From: Vallitalea sp.
GTDB taxonomy: Bacteria > Bacillota > Clostridia > Lachnospirales > Vallitaleaceae
NCBI RefSeq assembly: GCF_025211055.1
Contig: NZ_JAOARO010000002.1
Span: 1-64,000, forward strand
Length of the DNA: 64,000 nt
Reading direction: 5' to 3'
How positions within the stretch are numbered: position 1 is the first letter of the stretch; every line of letters starts with the position of its first letter. Below the pieces are notes generated by a model. The model did not search any database, was not told where the DNA came from, and saw nothing but the letters and a program-made list of their open reading frames with translations. Of this stretch, positions 43,514-53,276 are shown piece by piece. A program made the position numbers and the translations under genes.

Positions 43514-44479
43514 ATGAAAAATGTTAGAATCATTGGAACAGGTAGTTATTTACCCGATAATATAGTATCAAATGATGATCTATCCTCCTTTGTTGAAACA
43601 AGTGACGAATGGATTAGTAGCCGTACAGGTATTAAAAATAGAAGAATTACAACTGGAGAAGGAACAACGGATTTAGCTGTTAACGCTGCAAAAAAAGCCG
43701 TTGAATCTTCTAAGGTAAATCCTAGTGATATTGATTTAATACTAGTAGCTACTATTTCAGCCGATAATTTTACTCCATCGACTGCATGTGAAGTACAAAA
43801 AGAAATAGAAGCTGATAATGCAATGTGTTTTGACATTAATGCGGCATGCTCAGGTTTTATTTTTGCACTTAATACAGCAACAGCTTATATTAAAGCGGGT
43901 CTAGCCAAGAACGCATTAGTGATTGGAGTGGAAGTACTTTCTAGGTTGACAGATTGGGAAGATAGAAGAACATGCGTATTATTCGGTGATGGATCTGGAG
44001 CAGTTGTATTAAGTGAATCACAAGAAGAAGGAATCAGTAATTTTGAGTGTAAATCTTTAGGTAAATTAAGTGAATACTTAGTATGTGGAGGTAGTGATCT
44101 TAAGAATCCTTATGTTAATAAAGAGTCACACAAATATATAAAAATGAATGGACAGGAAGTTTTCAAATTTGCATGTAGCTATGTACCTAAGGGTATAAAA
44201 AATGTAATTAAAGAGTCTCCATATGATATAGAAGACATTGACTATTTTATATTACATCAGGCTAATGAAAGAATAATCAATTCTATAGCAAAAAGATTGA
44301 AAATAGACCAAGAAAAGATTTACAAAAATATTTCTTCATATGGTAATACATCGTCCGCTAGTATACCTATTGCTTTAGATGAAATGTTTAAGAAGAACAT
44401 ATTGAAAAAAGGTAATAGAATTATTATCGCTGGTTTTGGCGGAGGACTTACTTATGGAGTTGCTATGATAACAATCTAA
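43514..44479 (+). CDS. fabH: 3-oxoacyl-ACP synthase III
   Basis: 321 residues; condenses acetyl-CoA (or branched primers) with malonyl-ACP to start fatty-acid synthesis. The catalytic Cys lies in INAACSGFIFAL, the His in HQAN and the Asn in SYGNTSSASIP. First gene of an 11-gene operon under the FabT-type operator. RBS AGGAGA. Confidence 0.96.
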   Translation: MKNVRIIGTGSYLPDNIVSNDDLSSFVETSDEWISSRTGIKNRRITTGEGTTDLAVNAAKKAVESSKVNPSDIDLILVATISADNFTPSTACEVQKEIEADNAMCFDINAACSGFIFALNTATAYIKAGLAKNALVIGVEVLSRLTDWEDRRTCVLFGDGSGAVVLSESQEEGISNFECKSLGKLSEYLVCGGSDLKNPYVNKESHKYIKMNGQEVFKFACSYVPKGIKNVIKESPYDIEDIDYFILHQANERIINSIAKRLKIDQEKIYKNISSYGNTSSASIPIALDEMFKKNILKKGNRIIIAGFGGGLTYGVAMITI

Positions 44480-44511
44480 AATAATATAAAATTAACTAGG
44501 AGGAAATTATA

Positions 44512-44739
44512 ATGGATTTTGAAAAATTAAAAGAGGTAGTAATTGATCAACTTGATGTTGAAGAAAGTGAAGTAACATTACAAGCTAAATTCATAGATGA
44601 TCTTGGAGCAGATTCTTTAGATTTATTTGAATTAGTTATGGCTATAGAAGAAGAATCTGGAGTAGAGATTAAGAATGAGGACTTACCTTCAGTGATTACT
44701 GTACAAGATGCATTAGACTACGTAAAAAATAATCAGTAA
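44512..44739 (+). CDS. acpP: Acyl carrier protein
   Basis: 75 residues, acidic, with the phosphopantetheine attachment motif [12 protein letters not shown] (Ser36). RBS TAGGAGGA. It follows fabH by 32 bases and carries the growing acyl chain for all enzymes encoded downstream. Confidence 0.96.
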   Translation: MDFEKLKEVVIDQLDVEESEVTLQAKFIDDLGADSLDLFELVMAIEEESGVEIKNEDLPSVITVQDALDYVKNNQ

Positions 44740-44753
44740 CAAAGATTTATCAT

Positions 44754-44780
44754 AACCAATCTGGGGGCACCCGATTGGTT
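44754..44780 (+). promoter_or_regulatory. Hairpin between acpP and fabK
   Basis: AACCAATC (44754-44761) pairs with GATTGGTT (44773-44780), extended by GGG/CCC. Only TTTAAATTTT follows, so it is likely a partial attenuator or mRNA-stability element that lets acpP be made in excess. Confidence 0.6.
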
Positions 44781-44802
44781 TAAATTTTAAGGAGTGAAAA
44801 GA

Positions 44803-45735
44803 GTGAAATCTGAGATTTGTAAGATGTTGAATATTGAATATCCAATATTTCAAGGTGCTATGGCTTGGATAGCAGAGTATAACTTGGTTGCTGCAGTATC
44901 TAACGCAGGAGGTCTTGGGATTATAGCAGGAGGAAATGCTCCTTGTGATGTTGTTAGGGAACAAATAAGGAAAACAAAAGAACTAACTGATAAACCATTT
45001 GGAGTTAATATAATGCTTCTTTCACCATTTGCAGATGAAATAGCTCATATGGTATGTGAAGAAAAGGTAGCTGTTGTTACAACTGGAGCAGGAAACCCTG
45101 GTAAATACTTAGAGAGTTGGAAAGAACATAATATAAAAGTAATACCTGTAGTTCCTTCTGTTGCATTAGCTAAGAGGATGGAAAGATCAGGTGTTGACGC
45201 AATCATTGCTGAAGGTTGTGAATCAGGAGGACACGTTGGGGAATTGACAACTATGGCACTCTTACCTCAAGTTGTAGATGCAGTTGATATTCCTGTTATT
45301 GCTGCGGGAGGAATAGGAGATGGCAGAGGCATAGCTGCTACTAAAATGTTGGGAGCAGATGCTTTTCAAATAGGAACCCGATTCTTAGTTGCGAAAGAAT
45401 GCGTTGTACATAAGAATTACAAGGAAAAAATTCTAAAAGCTAAGGATATTGATACACGTGTAACAGGTAAAGTTACGGGGCATCCTGTAAGAGTATTAAA
45501 AAATAAATTCTCTAGGAAGTTCTTGCAGTTAGAAAAAGAAGGCGTCAGTGTAGAAGAATTAGAAGAGTTAGGTACTGGCAAACTAAGATTAGCTGTTGTA
45601 GATGGAGATGTAACAAATGGTTCAGTAATGTCTGGTCAAATAGCTGGTATGATCAATAAAGAGCAGACATGTAGTGAAATCATACAAGAACTTATTATAG
45701 ATGCTAATAAGGTTATTGAAAATATAAGAAATTAA
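44803..45735 (+). CDS. fabK: Enoyl-ACP reductase II (FMN-dependent)
   Basis: About 310 residues, TIM-barrel flavoprotein of the nitronate monooxygenase/FabK family. FQGAMAWIAEYNLVAAVSNAGGLGIIAGG, CESGGHVGE and IAAGGIGDGRG are typical. In this operon it supplies the enoyl reduction step in place of FabI, as in streptococci and many clostridia. TTAAGGAG (44787-44794) selects the GTG at 44803; another GTG at 44794 is part of that site. Confidence 0.94.
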   Translation: MKSEICKMLNIEYPIFQGAMAWIAEYNLVAAVSNAGGLGIIAGGNAPCDVVREQIRKTKELTDKPFGVNIMLLSPFADEIAHMVCEEKVAVVTTGAGNPGKYLESWKEHNIKVIPVVPSVALAKRMERSGVDAIIAEGCESGGHVGELTTMALLPQVVDAVDIPVIAAGGIGDGRGIAATKMLGADAFQIGTRFLVAKECVVHKNYKEKILKAKDIDTRVTGKVTGHPVRVLKNKFSRKFLQLEKEGVSVEELEELGTGKLRLAVVDGDVTNGSVMSGQIAGMINKEQTCSEIIQELIIDANKVIENIRN

Positions 45736-45772
45736 AACCAATTAGTTTGATATATTGAAAGGAATGAAAACC

Positions 45773-46693
45773 ATGGGAAAAACAGCTTTTTTATTTCCAG
45801 GTCAAGGAGCTCAATATCTTGGTATGGGAAAAGAAATAGCTAATAATTATGAGAGCAGTAAAAAAATCTATCAAATTGCTAGTGAAGCATTAGGATTTGA
45901 TATAGAAGAAATATGTAATGAAAAAGAAGATGTTCTTAATAATACAGAATATACACAACCTGCAATTCTAACTACTACTATTGCTATTTTAGAAGCTGTA
46001 AAAGAACATGGGTTCAAAGCAGATGTAGTTGCTGGATTAAGCTTAGGGGAATACAGTGCTCTTGTTGCCAATGAGGCAATGGATTTTAAAGAAGCGGTAT
46101 GTCTTGTAAGAAAAAGAGGAAAATATATGGAAGAAGCTGTACCAGAGGGTAAAGGCTCTATGGCAGCAGTTCTAGGTTTAGAGCCATGTACAGTAGAAGA
46201 GATATGTGACGGTATAGATGGAATGGTTATGCCTGCCAATTATAATTGCCCAGGACAGATTGTAATTGCAGGAGAAGTAGAGGCTCTAAATATTGCTTGT
46301 GAAAAATTAGAAGAAGCAGGAGCAAAACGAGTAATTAAGCTTAATGTAAGTGGACCTTTTCATACCCCTATGCTTAACTCAGCAGCAGAAAAACTAAAAA
46401 AAGAATTAGAAGACATTAATATTGTGAAAAATAGCATACCGTACATAACCAATGTAACAGCGGATTATGTTGATGATTATAATAATGTTAAAATTCTTTT
46501 AACAAAACAAGTTGTCTCTCCAGTAAGATGGGAAGAGACAATCAATAGAATGATAGATAATGGTGTGGATACATTTATTGAAATAGGACCAGGAAAAACA
46601 CTATCCTCTTTTGTAAAGAAGATAGATAGGACCAAGAAAATAGTTAACATACAAGATATGAAGACATTGAGTAAGGCGATTAAATTAAGGTAG
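45773..46693 (+). CDS. fabD: Malonyl-CoA-ACP transacylase
   Basis: About 306 residues. FPGQGAQYLGMG at the N-terminus, catalytic Ser in GLSLGEYSAL (usual GHSLGE has Leu for His here), and His in GPFHTPML. Start at ATG 45773 after GAAAGGA; in-frame TTG 45755 and ATG 45764 are poorly placed. Loads malonyl units on ACP. Confidence 0.95.
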   Translation: MGKTAFLFPGQGAQYLGMGKEIANNYESSKKIYQIASEALGFDIEEICNEKEDVLNNTEYTQPAILTTTIAILEAVKEHGFKADVVAGLSLGEYSALVANEAMDFKEAVCLVRKRGKYMEEAVPEGKGSMAAVLGLEPCTVEEICDGIDGMVMPANYNCPGQIVIAGEVEALNIACEKLEEAGAKRVIKLNVSGPFHTPMLNSAAEKLKKELEDINIVKNSIPYITNVTADYVDDYNNVKILLTKQVVSPVRWEETINRMIDNGVDTFIEIGPGKTLSSFVKKIDRTKKIVNIQDMKTLSKAIKLR

Positions 46694-46732
46694 AGGGTTA
46701 GTATTAGAATCCCAGAGAAAGGATGATAATTG

Positions 46733-47467
46733 ATGGATAAGGTTGCTATAGTGACTGGAGCTTCAAGAGGAATAGGTAAAGCAATAGCCCGTAGATTGGC
46801 AAATGATGGTATAATAGTAGCAGTTAATTATAGAAGTAGTGAAGAAGAAGCTCAAAAAGTAGTAGCAGAGATTACTGCAGATGGTGGTAGAGCCAAGGCA
46901 TATAAAGCTGATGTAAGCAATTTTGAAGATGCAGAGAAGTTAATATCAGAGGTTAAAAAGGATTATGGAAGAATAGATATCCTAGTCAATAATGCAGGAA
47001 TAACAAAAGATATGTTGATGCTTAAGATGACGGAAGTAGAATTTGATGATGTAATAAGAGTTAATCTTAAGGGAACATTTAATTGCATCAAACATGTTAA
47101 TAGGACTATGTTAAAACAAAAATCAGGTAGGATAATAAATATTTCATCTGTTATTGGTGAGATAGGTAATGTTGGGCAGGCTAATTATGCAGCATCAAAA
47201 GCAGGGATTATAGGACTTACTAAATCAATGGCTAAAGAATTAGCTACAAGGAATATAACTGTTAATGCTGTTGCACCAGGTTTTATAGAAAGTGATATGA
47301 CTGATATATTAACAGACAAAATAAAAGACCAGATTCTATTAAATATACCTATGAAACGTATTGGTAGAGCCACTGAAGTAGCAAATGTGGTAGCTTTTTT
47401 AGCTTCCGATGAAGCAAGTTATGTTACAGGTCAAGTAATTAATGTAGACGGTGGAATGGTTGTTTAA
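46733..47467 (+). CDS. fabG: 3-oxoacyl-ACP reductase
   Basis: 244-residue short-chain dehydrogenase. NADP loop TGASRGIGKAIA, NNAGITKD, catalytic Ser in ISSVIGEIGN and YxxxK in YAASKAG. ATG at 46733 is preferred over TTG at 46730. Performs the first reduction in each elongation round. Confidence 0.96.
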   Translation: MDKVAIVTGASRGIGKAIARRLANDGIIVAVNYRSSEEEAQKVVAEITADGGRAKAYKADVSNFEDAEKLISEVKKDYGRIDILVNNAGITKDMLMLKMTEVEFDDVIRVNLKGTFNCIKHVNRTMLKQKSGRIINISSVIGEIGNVGQANYAASKAGIIGLTKSMAKELATRNITVNAVAPGFIESDMTDILTDKIKDQILLNIPMKRIGRATEVANVVAFLASDEASYVTGQVINVDGGMVV

Positions 47468-47488
47468 TTACATGAAAGGAAGGTAAGC

Positions 47489-48727
47489 ATGAAGAGAAGA
47501 GTTGTCATAACTGGATTAGGTGTTATTACACCTATTGGAAATAATGTAGATGAATATTGGAATAATCTAAAAGCAGGTAAAATTGGATTTGGAGAGATTA
47601 CTTCATTTGATTCAAGTGAATATCGAGCAAAAATAGTAGCTGAAGTAAAAGATTTTGAAGCTAAGGATTATATAGAAAGAAAAAAAGCTAAGAGAATGGA
47701 TAGATTTACTCAATTCTCTATTGCAGCAGCTAAAGAAGCCATAGATGATTCAGGTCTTGACTTAGAGAAGGAAGATGTTGAAAGAATAGGTGTTATCGTA
47801 GGAACTGGTGTTGGTGGATTAGGTTCAATTGAAAAAGAAGCACAAAAATTATTAGCTAAAGGACCTAACAAAGTTTCTCCTATGTTCATACCAAAAGTAA
47901 TTACTAATATGGCAGCAGGTAATATCGCTATTCAATTTGGATTAAAAGGAGTATGTACTAATGTAGTTACAGCATGTGCTACTAGTACTAATACTATAGG
48001 TGATGCTTTTAGAACAATACAATATGGTGATGCAGATGTTATGGTTACAGGTGGAACAGAAAGTTGCATAGTACCTCTTGGAGTTTCAGGGTTTACAGCT
48101 CTTCAAGCATTAAGTAGCAGTGAAGATCCTACAAAAGCATCAAGACCATTTGATAAAAATAGAGATGGCTTTGTTATGGGAGAAGGATCAGGAATTGTGA
48201 TTCTAGAAGAATTAGAACATGCCAAGGCTAGAGGTGCTAAGATACTAGCTGAAGTAAAAGGATATGGAGCTGCTTGTGATGCTTATCATATTACTGCACC
48301 AGCACCTGGGGGAGAAGGTGCTGCAAGAGCCATGAAATTAGCTATAAAAGATGCAGATATCAAACCAGAAGATGTATCTTATATTAATGCCCATGGAACA
48401 AGTACTGAATATAATGACAAATTGGAAACAGCTGCTATCAAAACAGTTTTTGACAAGTATGCTTATAAAGTTCCTATCAGTTCAACTAAATCAATGATAG
48501 GACATTTACTTGGAGCAGCTGGAGCAGTAGAGATTGTTGCATGTGTAAAAACAATATTAGATGGATTTGTACATCCAACAGTAGGATATACAACACCAGA
48601 TGTAGAATGTGACTTGGATTATATTCCAGTCAAGGGAAGAAATATAGATGTAAAATATGTTCTTTCTAATTCTCTTGGTTTTGGTGGACACAATGCATCA
48701 TTAATCATAAGTAAATATGAGGAATAA
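47489..48727 (+). CDS. fabF: 3-oxoacyl-ACP synthase II
   Basis: 412-residue elongating condensing enzyme. The catalytic Cys lies in VTACATSTN; the two His in NAHGTST and MIGHLLGAAGA. Starts MKRRVVITGLGVITPIGN after GGAAGG, 22 bases after fabG. Confidence 0.96.
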   Translation: MKRRVVITGLGVITPIGNNVDEYWNNLKAGKIGFGEITSFDSSEYRAKIVAEVKDFEAKDYIERKKAKRMDRFTQFSIAAAKEAIDDSGLDLEKEDVERIGVIVGTGVGGLGSIEKEAQKLLAKGPNKVSPMFIPKVITNMAAGNIAIQFGLKGVCTNVVTACATSTNTIGDAFRTIQYGDADVMVTGGTESCIVPLGVSGFTALQALSSSEDPTKASRPFDKNRDGFVMGEGSGIVILEELEHAKARGAKILAEVKGYGAACDAYHITAPAPGGEGAARAMKLAIKDADIKPEDVSYINAHGTSTEYNDKLETAAIKTVFDKYAYKVPISSTKSMIGHLLGAAGAVEIVACVKTILDGFVHPTVGYTTPDVECDLDYIPVKGRNIDVKYVLSNSLGFGGHNASLIISKYEE

Positions 48728-48772
48728 ACTTCACCAATGATTTTAAATAATAGTGTAAGGAAGTGATGATTC

Positions 48773-49243
48773 TTGAAATTTGACAATATAAAAGAACTAA
48801 TAAATTTAGTTAGTGAAAAAGGGTTAACACGTGTAGATATTGAAAAAGATGGCTGTAAGATATCCATAAGAAAAGAAAAAGAAGTATTAATGACATCAAA
48901 CCCGGAACCATATGTACAAAAACCAAATACAAGCCAGACTGCTAACCTTAATAAAGAGACTGTACAAGAAAACGACAACCATAAAGTAGACATAGAAGAT
49001 AAAAATACAGTAACAATTAAATCACCTATAGTAGGAACATTTTATAGTGCGCCAAGTCCAGATGAAGACGATTACGTTAAAGTAGGAGATAAAGTATCAA
49101 AAGGTAAGACTCTATGTATTATAGAAGCTATGAAATTAATGAATGATATAGAAGCTGAGGTTTCAGGTGAGGTTGTAGATATATTAGTAGAAAATGAAGA
49201 GATCGTAGAATATAATCAGCCATTGTTCAAAATTAAACCATAG
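48773..49243 (+). CDS. accB: Biotin carboxyl carrier protein of acetyl-CoA carboxylase
   Basis: 156 residues. The N-terminal 40 are family-typical, a charged linker takes the place of the usual Ala/Pro linker, and the biotinyl domain has the lysine in EAMKLMN. The only in-frame start near AAGGAAGTG is TTG at 48773. Carries CO2 between AccC and AccDA. Confidence 0.94.
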   Translation: MKFDNIKELINLVSEKGLTRVDIEKDGCKISIRKEKEVLMTSNPEPYVQKPNTSQTANLNKETVQENDNHKVDIEDKNTVTIKSPIVGTFYSAPSPDEDDYVKVGDKVSKGKTLCIIEAMKLMNDIEAEVSGEVVDILVENEEIVEYNQPLFKIKP

Positions 49244-49313
49244 ATAATTTATTACTTGTATCGAATGCATTTATGACTTTTTAAAACGATAATTATGAAA
49301 GGAATAGATTGTT

Positions 49314-49736
49314 ATGTTAGATGCTGTAGAAATTCAAAAGATTATTCCACATAGGTACCCATTTTTACTGATTGACAGAATAACAGAAATAGAACCAGGT
49401 AAAAGGGCAATAGGCTATAAAAATGTCACAATGAATGATTATTTTTTTGCAGGACATTTTCCAGAAGAACCAGTAATGCCAGGAGTACTTATTGTTGAAG
49501 CTCTTGCCCAAGTGGGAGCAGTTACTATGCTTAGTTTAGAAAAATTCAAAGGTAAAACAGCATATTTTGGCGGCATAAATAAAACTAAAATAAGACGAAA
49601 AGTTGTACCTGGAGATAGATTGGACTTGGAAATAGATATCATAAAACAAAAAGGTCCAGTAGGAGTAGGAAAAGTAGTAGCATCTGTTGATGGTGAAATA
49701 GCTGTTACTGGAGAATTAACTTTTATTGCTAAATAG
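49314..49736 (+). CDS. fabZ: 3-hydroxyacyl-ACP dehydratase
   Basis: 140-residue hot-dog-fold enzyme with [11 protein letters not shown] and the catalytic [20 protein letters not shown], split His and Glu roles as in FabZ. RBS GAAAGGAA. Placed between accB and accC as in Bacillus/clostridial operons. Confidence 0.96.
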   Translation: MLDAVEIQKIIPHRYPFLLIDRITEIEPGKRAIGYKNVTMNDYFFAGHFPEEPVMPGVLIVEALAQVGAVTMLSLEKFKGKTAYFGGINKTKIRRKVVPGDRLDLEIDIIKQKGPVGVGKVVASVDGEIAVTGELTFIAK

Positions 49737-49768
49737 TTTATAAAAGTTAGTAGAAGTAGAGGTGAATT

Positions 49769-51112
49769 ATGTTTAATAAGATTCTGATTGCTAATAGAGG
49801 AGAAATTGCTGTAAGAATTATTAGGGCCTGTCGAGAAATGAATATTCAGACAGTAGCAGTATATTCTGATATTGACAAAGAAGCTCTTCATACACAATTG
49901 GCAGATGAGGCTATATGTATTGGACCAGCACCAGCCAAAGACAGTTATCTAGATATTAAAAGGATAATTAGTGCAGCGATTGTTACAGGTGCTAATGCAA
50001 TACACCCTGGCTTTGGATTCTTGTCCGAGAACAGTAAATTTGCTAAGGTATGTGAAGAATGCAACATTACATTCATAGGTCCAACAGGCGATATGATGGA
50101 CAGAATGGGTAATAAATCAAAAGCCAGAGAAACAATGATCGAAAATAATATACCAGTTGTACCTGGTTCAAAAGGTGCTGTAGAGGGTATTGAAGAAGCC
50201 ATAGAATTAGCAGATAGTATAGGCTATCCTGTCATTATCAAAGCATCCGCCGGTGGTGGTGGAAGAGGTATGCGTATTGCAGGTAGTAGAGAGGAATTAG
50301 TTAACTCCTATAAAACTGCTAGTGCAGAAGCAAAGAGTGCTTTTGGTGACAACACTATGTATTTGGAAAAATATGTAACTAATCCTAGACACATTGAATT
50401 CCAAATATTAGCTGATAATTATGGTAATACAGTACATCTAGGTGAAAGAGATTGCTCCATGCAGAGAAGACATCAGAAGGTTCTCGAAGAATCACCTTCT
50501 GCAGCTATTAACGATGAGCTTAGAAAAAAAATGGGTGAAACAGCTGTTAAGGCAGCTAAGTCCATTAATTATAAAAATGCTGGTACTGTAGAATTTTTAT
50601 TGAGTGATAGTGGAGAGTTCTATTTTATTGAGATGAATACAAGAATTCAAGTAGAACATCCAGTTACAGAAATGGTTACAGGTATAGATTTGATAAAAGA
50701 ACAGATAAGAATAGCTAACGGGGACAAATTAAATTATACCCAGAAGGATGTCAGGATAAAAGGGCATGCAATTGAATGTAGAGTCAATGCAGAGAATCCT
50801 AGTAAGGGATTTAGACCATCTCCTGGAGAGATTAGTTTTCTACATATGCCTAGTGGAAAAGATATTAGAGTAGACAGTGCCATTTATTGCGGTTATAAAA
50901 TACCTCCAACATATGATTCAATGATAGCTAAATTGATTGTTTACGATAAAGACAGAAACAGTGCCATAAAGAAATTAAATAGTGCTATCGGTGAATTTAT
51001 TGTTGAGGGAATAGACACTAATATAGATTTTCAATATGACTTAATAAATAACGAGAGTTTTATAAAAGGAAATTACAATACTTCTTTTATAGAAAAGTTA
51101 ATGGAGAAATAG
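49769..51112 (+). CDS. accC: Acetyl-CoA carboxylase biotin carboxylase
   Basis: 447-residue ATP-grasp enzyme. IANRGEIAVRIIRACRE at the start, glycine-rich ATP loop in KASAGGGGRGMRI, and the EMNTRIQVEHPVTEM catalytic segment. RBS AGAGGTGAA. It is followed by a 231-base gap with strong secondary structure before accD. Confidence 0.96.
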   Translation: MFNKILIANRGEIAVRIIRACREMNIQTVAVYSDIDKEALHTQLADEAICIGPAPAKDSYLDIKRIISAAIVTGANAIHPGFGFLSENSKFAKVCEECNITFIGPTGDMMDRMGNKSKARETMIENNIPVVPGSKGAVEGIEEAIELADSIGYPVIIKASAGGGGRGMRIAGSREELVNSYKTASAEAKSAFGDNTMYLEKYVTNPRHIEFQILADNYGNTVHLGERDCSMQRRHQKVLEESPSAAINDELRKKMGETAVKAAKSINYKNAGTVEFLLSDSGEFYFIEMNTRIQVEHPVTEMVTGIDLIKEQIRIANGDKLNYTQKDVRIKGHAIECRVNAENPSKGFRPSPGEISFLHMPSGKDIRVDSAIYCGYKIPPTYDSMIAKLIVYDKDRNSAIKKLNSAIGEFIVEGIDTNIDFQYDLINNESFIKGNYNTSFIEKLMEK

Positions 51113-51124
51113 ATAACTTAATGA

Positions 51125-51150
51125 GGTTATTCTTATATAAGAGAATAACC
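51125..51150 (+). terminator. Hairpin after accC
   Basis: GGTTATTCT (51125-51133) pairs perfectly with AGAATAACC (51142-51150). No T run follows, so it is a weak terminator or processing site inside the operon. Confidence 0.5.
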
Positions 51151-51195
51151 TTGCTAAGATATAGAATACACAACGCCTAGCTTATTATATACTAA

Positions 51196-51286
51196 GAATA
51201 GTAAAGGGTAATATTGCCTGCTTTAAATGCTATTTATAAAAGTAAGTTTGCCATTTCCCTAGGTTCAATATTACCTTTTACTATTT
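51196..51286. repeat. 20-bp inverted repeat with 49-base loop upstream of accD
   Basis: 51197-51216 is complementary to 51266-51285 over all 20 positions with one G-U pair; outer G-T (51196/51286) extends it. No T run follows. It could be a small palindromic element of the MITE type or an RNA control element for accDA. Confidence 0.6.
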
Positions 51287-51343
51287 ATTAGTATAAAAGA
51301 CAATGATAGTTACAACCAAATAAACCATTAAAGGGGTATATGT

Positions 51344-52216
51344 ATGAAAGAATTATTTAAAAAGAAAAAATACATTAAATTACCTATAAAGACAGCTGTA
51401 AACGGAAAAAAACAGTATAATGATATGAGTGATCCATCAGTACCTACTGGTAAGTGGATTAAATGTAATAATTGTGGAGAGATAATTTACAGAGATGATT
51501 TTGAAGAAAAAAATCAAATATGTACCAAATGTCATAAGCATTTTAGGATGGATAGCCAATCAAGGATATCACAAATTATTGATTCGGGTTCTTTCAAAGA
51601 ACTAAACACTAACATGGGAACGAAAAATGTTCTGGATTTTCCAGATTATTTAGATAAGATATCCTCATTACAACAGAAAACTGGTCTAAAGGAAGCGGTA
51701 GTAACAGGAGAAGGCAGAATAAATGGAGTAAAAATTGTCATAGCAGTTATGGACAGCCGATTTATGATGGGAAGTATGGGAGAAGCTGTAGGTGAGAAAG
51801 TAACTAGAGCCATTGAACATGCAACTAGTAAGAAATTACCAATTATTATATTTACAGCTTCTGGTGGAGCTAGGATGCAGGAAGGAATAGTATCCCTTAT
51901 GCAGATGGCTAAGACGTCTTCAGCATTAGCTAAACATAGTGAAGCGGGACTATTATATATAACTGTACTTACAGATCCAACTACTGGTGGAGTTACAGCT
52001 AGTTTTGCCATGCTTGGAGATATAATTCTAGCGGAACCTGAAACATTAATAGGATTTGCTGGGGCAAGGGTAATAGAACAAACTATAAATCAAAAATTAC
52101 CAGAAGGATTTCAAAAAGCTGAATTCTTACTAGAGCATGGATATATTGATATGATCGTAGAAAGAAAAAACATGAAAAATACATTATTCAAATTGTTAGA
52201 GTTTCATCAAAACTAA
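51344..52216 (+). CDS. accD: Acetyl-CoA carboxylase carboxyltransferase beta subunit
   Basis: 290 residues. N-terminal zinc ribbon CNNC...CTKC, then a crotonase-type carboxyltransferase core with SGGARMQEG and PTTGGVTASFAMLGD. Ribosome site AAAGGGG. Works as an alpha2-beta2 complex with AccA, encoded 91 bases downstream. Confidence 0.95.
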   Translation: MKELFKKKKYIKLPIKTAVNGKKQYNDMSDPSVPTGKWIKCNNCGEIIYRDDFEEKNQICTKCHKHFRMDSQSRISQIIDSGSFKELNTNMGTKNVLDFPDYLDKISSLQQKTGLKEAVVTGEGRINGVKIVIAVMDSRFMMGSMGEAVGEKVTRAIEHATSKKLPIIIFTASGGARMQEGIVSLMQMAKTSSALAKHSEAGLLYITVLTDPTTGGVTASFAMLGDIILAEPETLIGFAGARVIEQTINQKLPEGFQKAEFLLEHGYIDMIVERKNMKNTLFKLLEFHQN

Positions 52217-52307
52217 CATTTGGTAATAGGAAAACTTTGTAAGATAAAAAGATAGAAAAAGCATTTATATTTTTAATTAAAATTATATTTGAAGAGGTGT
52301 TTATTAT

Positions 52308-53096
52308 ATGAACCCATGGGAAAAAGTTAGCATAGCTAGAATGGCAGAAAGGCCTACATCAGAAGACTATATTAGGCTTATATTTGATGATTTTATAGAA
52401 CTTCACGGAGATAGATTATATAGTGATGATAAAGCTATAATAGGCGGAATTGGTTTGCTTGAAGGAATACCTGTAACAGTTATCGGTCAGCAAAAAGGAC
52501 GTTCAACAAAAGAAAATATAGATAGGAATTTTGGAATGCCTCATCCTGAAGGATATAGAAAAGCACTTAGGCTTATGAAACAAGCCGAAAAGTTTAATAG
52601 ACCAATAATATGTTTTGTAGATACTCCTGGAGCATACTGTGGATTAGGAGCAGAAGAAAGAGGTCAGGGTGAAGCTATTGCAAGGAATTTATTTGAAATG
52701 GCTAGACTGAAAGTTCCTATCATATCAGTCGTAATCGGTGAAGGCGGTAGTGGTGGAGCTTTAGCTCTAGCGGTATCAGACAGGGTTTGGATGTTGGAGA
52801 ACTCTATATATTCAATATTGTCACCAGAGGGATTTGCTAGTATTCTATGGAAAGACAGTAAAAGAGCCAAAGAAGCAGCTGAAGTAATGAAGATAACCGC
52901 TGAAGATCTATTAGAATTGGGTATCATTGAAAAGATTATTGAAGAACCTGACGGAGGAGCACATAATAGTTTTCACCAAATAAGTATAGAGTTAAAAGAT
53001 TGTTTCATGAAAGAGCTAGAAGTATTAAAAGGACTAGATGAAGAACTATTGATTGAAAATAGATACAATAGATATAGAAAACAAATTAAACAATAA
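52308..53096 (+). CDS. accA: Acetyl-CoA carboxylase carboxyltransferase alpha subunit
   Basis: 262 residues, shorter than the 320 of E. coli because the N-terminal helices are trimmed, as in other clostridia. [23 protein letters not shown] and [11 protein letters not shown] are diagnostic. RBS GAAGAGG. Last gene of the fatty-acid operon. Confidence 0.95.
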   Translation: MNPWEKVSIARMAERPTSEDYIRLIFDDFIELHGDRLYSDDKAIIGGIGLLEGIPVTVIGQQKGRSTKENIDRNFGMPHPEGYRKALRLMKQAEKFNRPIICFVDTPGAYCGLGAEERGQGEAIARNLFEMARLKVPIISVVIGEGGSGGALALAVSDRVWMLENSIYSILSPEGFASILWKDSKRAKEAAEVMKITAEDLLELGIIEKIIEEPDGGAHNSFHQISIELKDCFMKELEVLKGLDEELLIENRYNRYRKQIKQ

Positions 53097-53179
53097 ATAG
53101 TAAAATAATATGATGAAACATAGATGAATACAGGCAATTATTATCTAGATTTATGTCATAAAAAATAGTATAATATAGG

Positions 53180-53236
53180 CAAGAAATTTCTAATTAAGTA
53201 TAATCATAATCTAATTAGAATTTCTTGTCTTGTTTT
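53180..53236 (+). terminator. Terminator of the fab/acc operon
   Basis: CAAGAAATTTCTAATTA (from 53180) pairs with TAATTAGAATTTCTTG (53212-53227) with one bulged T, followed by TCTTGTTTT. Confidence 0.8.
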
Positions 53237-53276
53237 ATAATAGGGTGAATATAGTAACGTTGAAGGGAGAATAATA

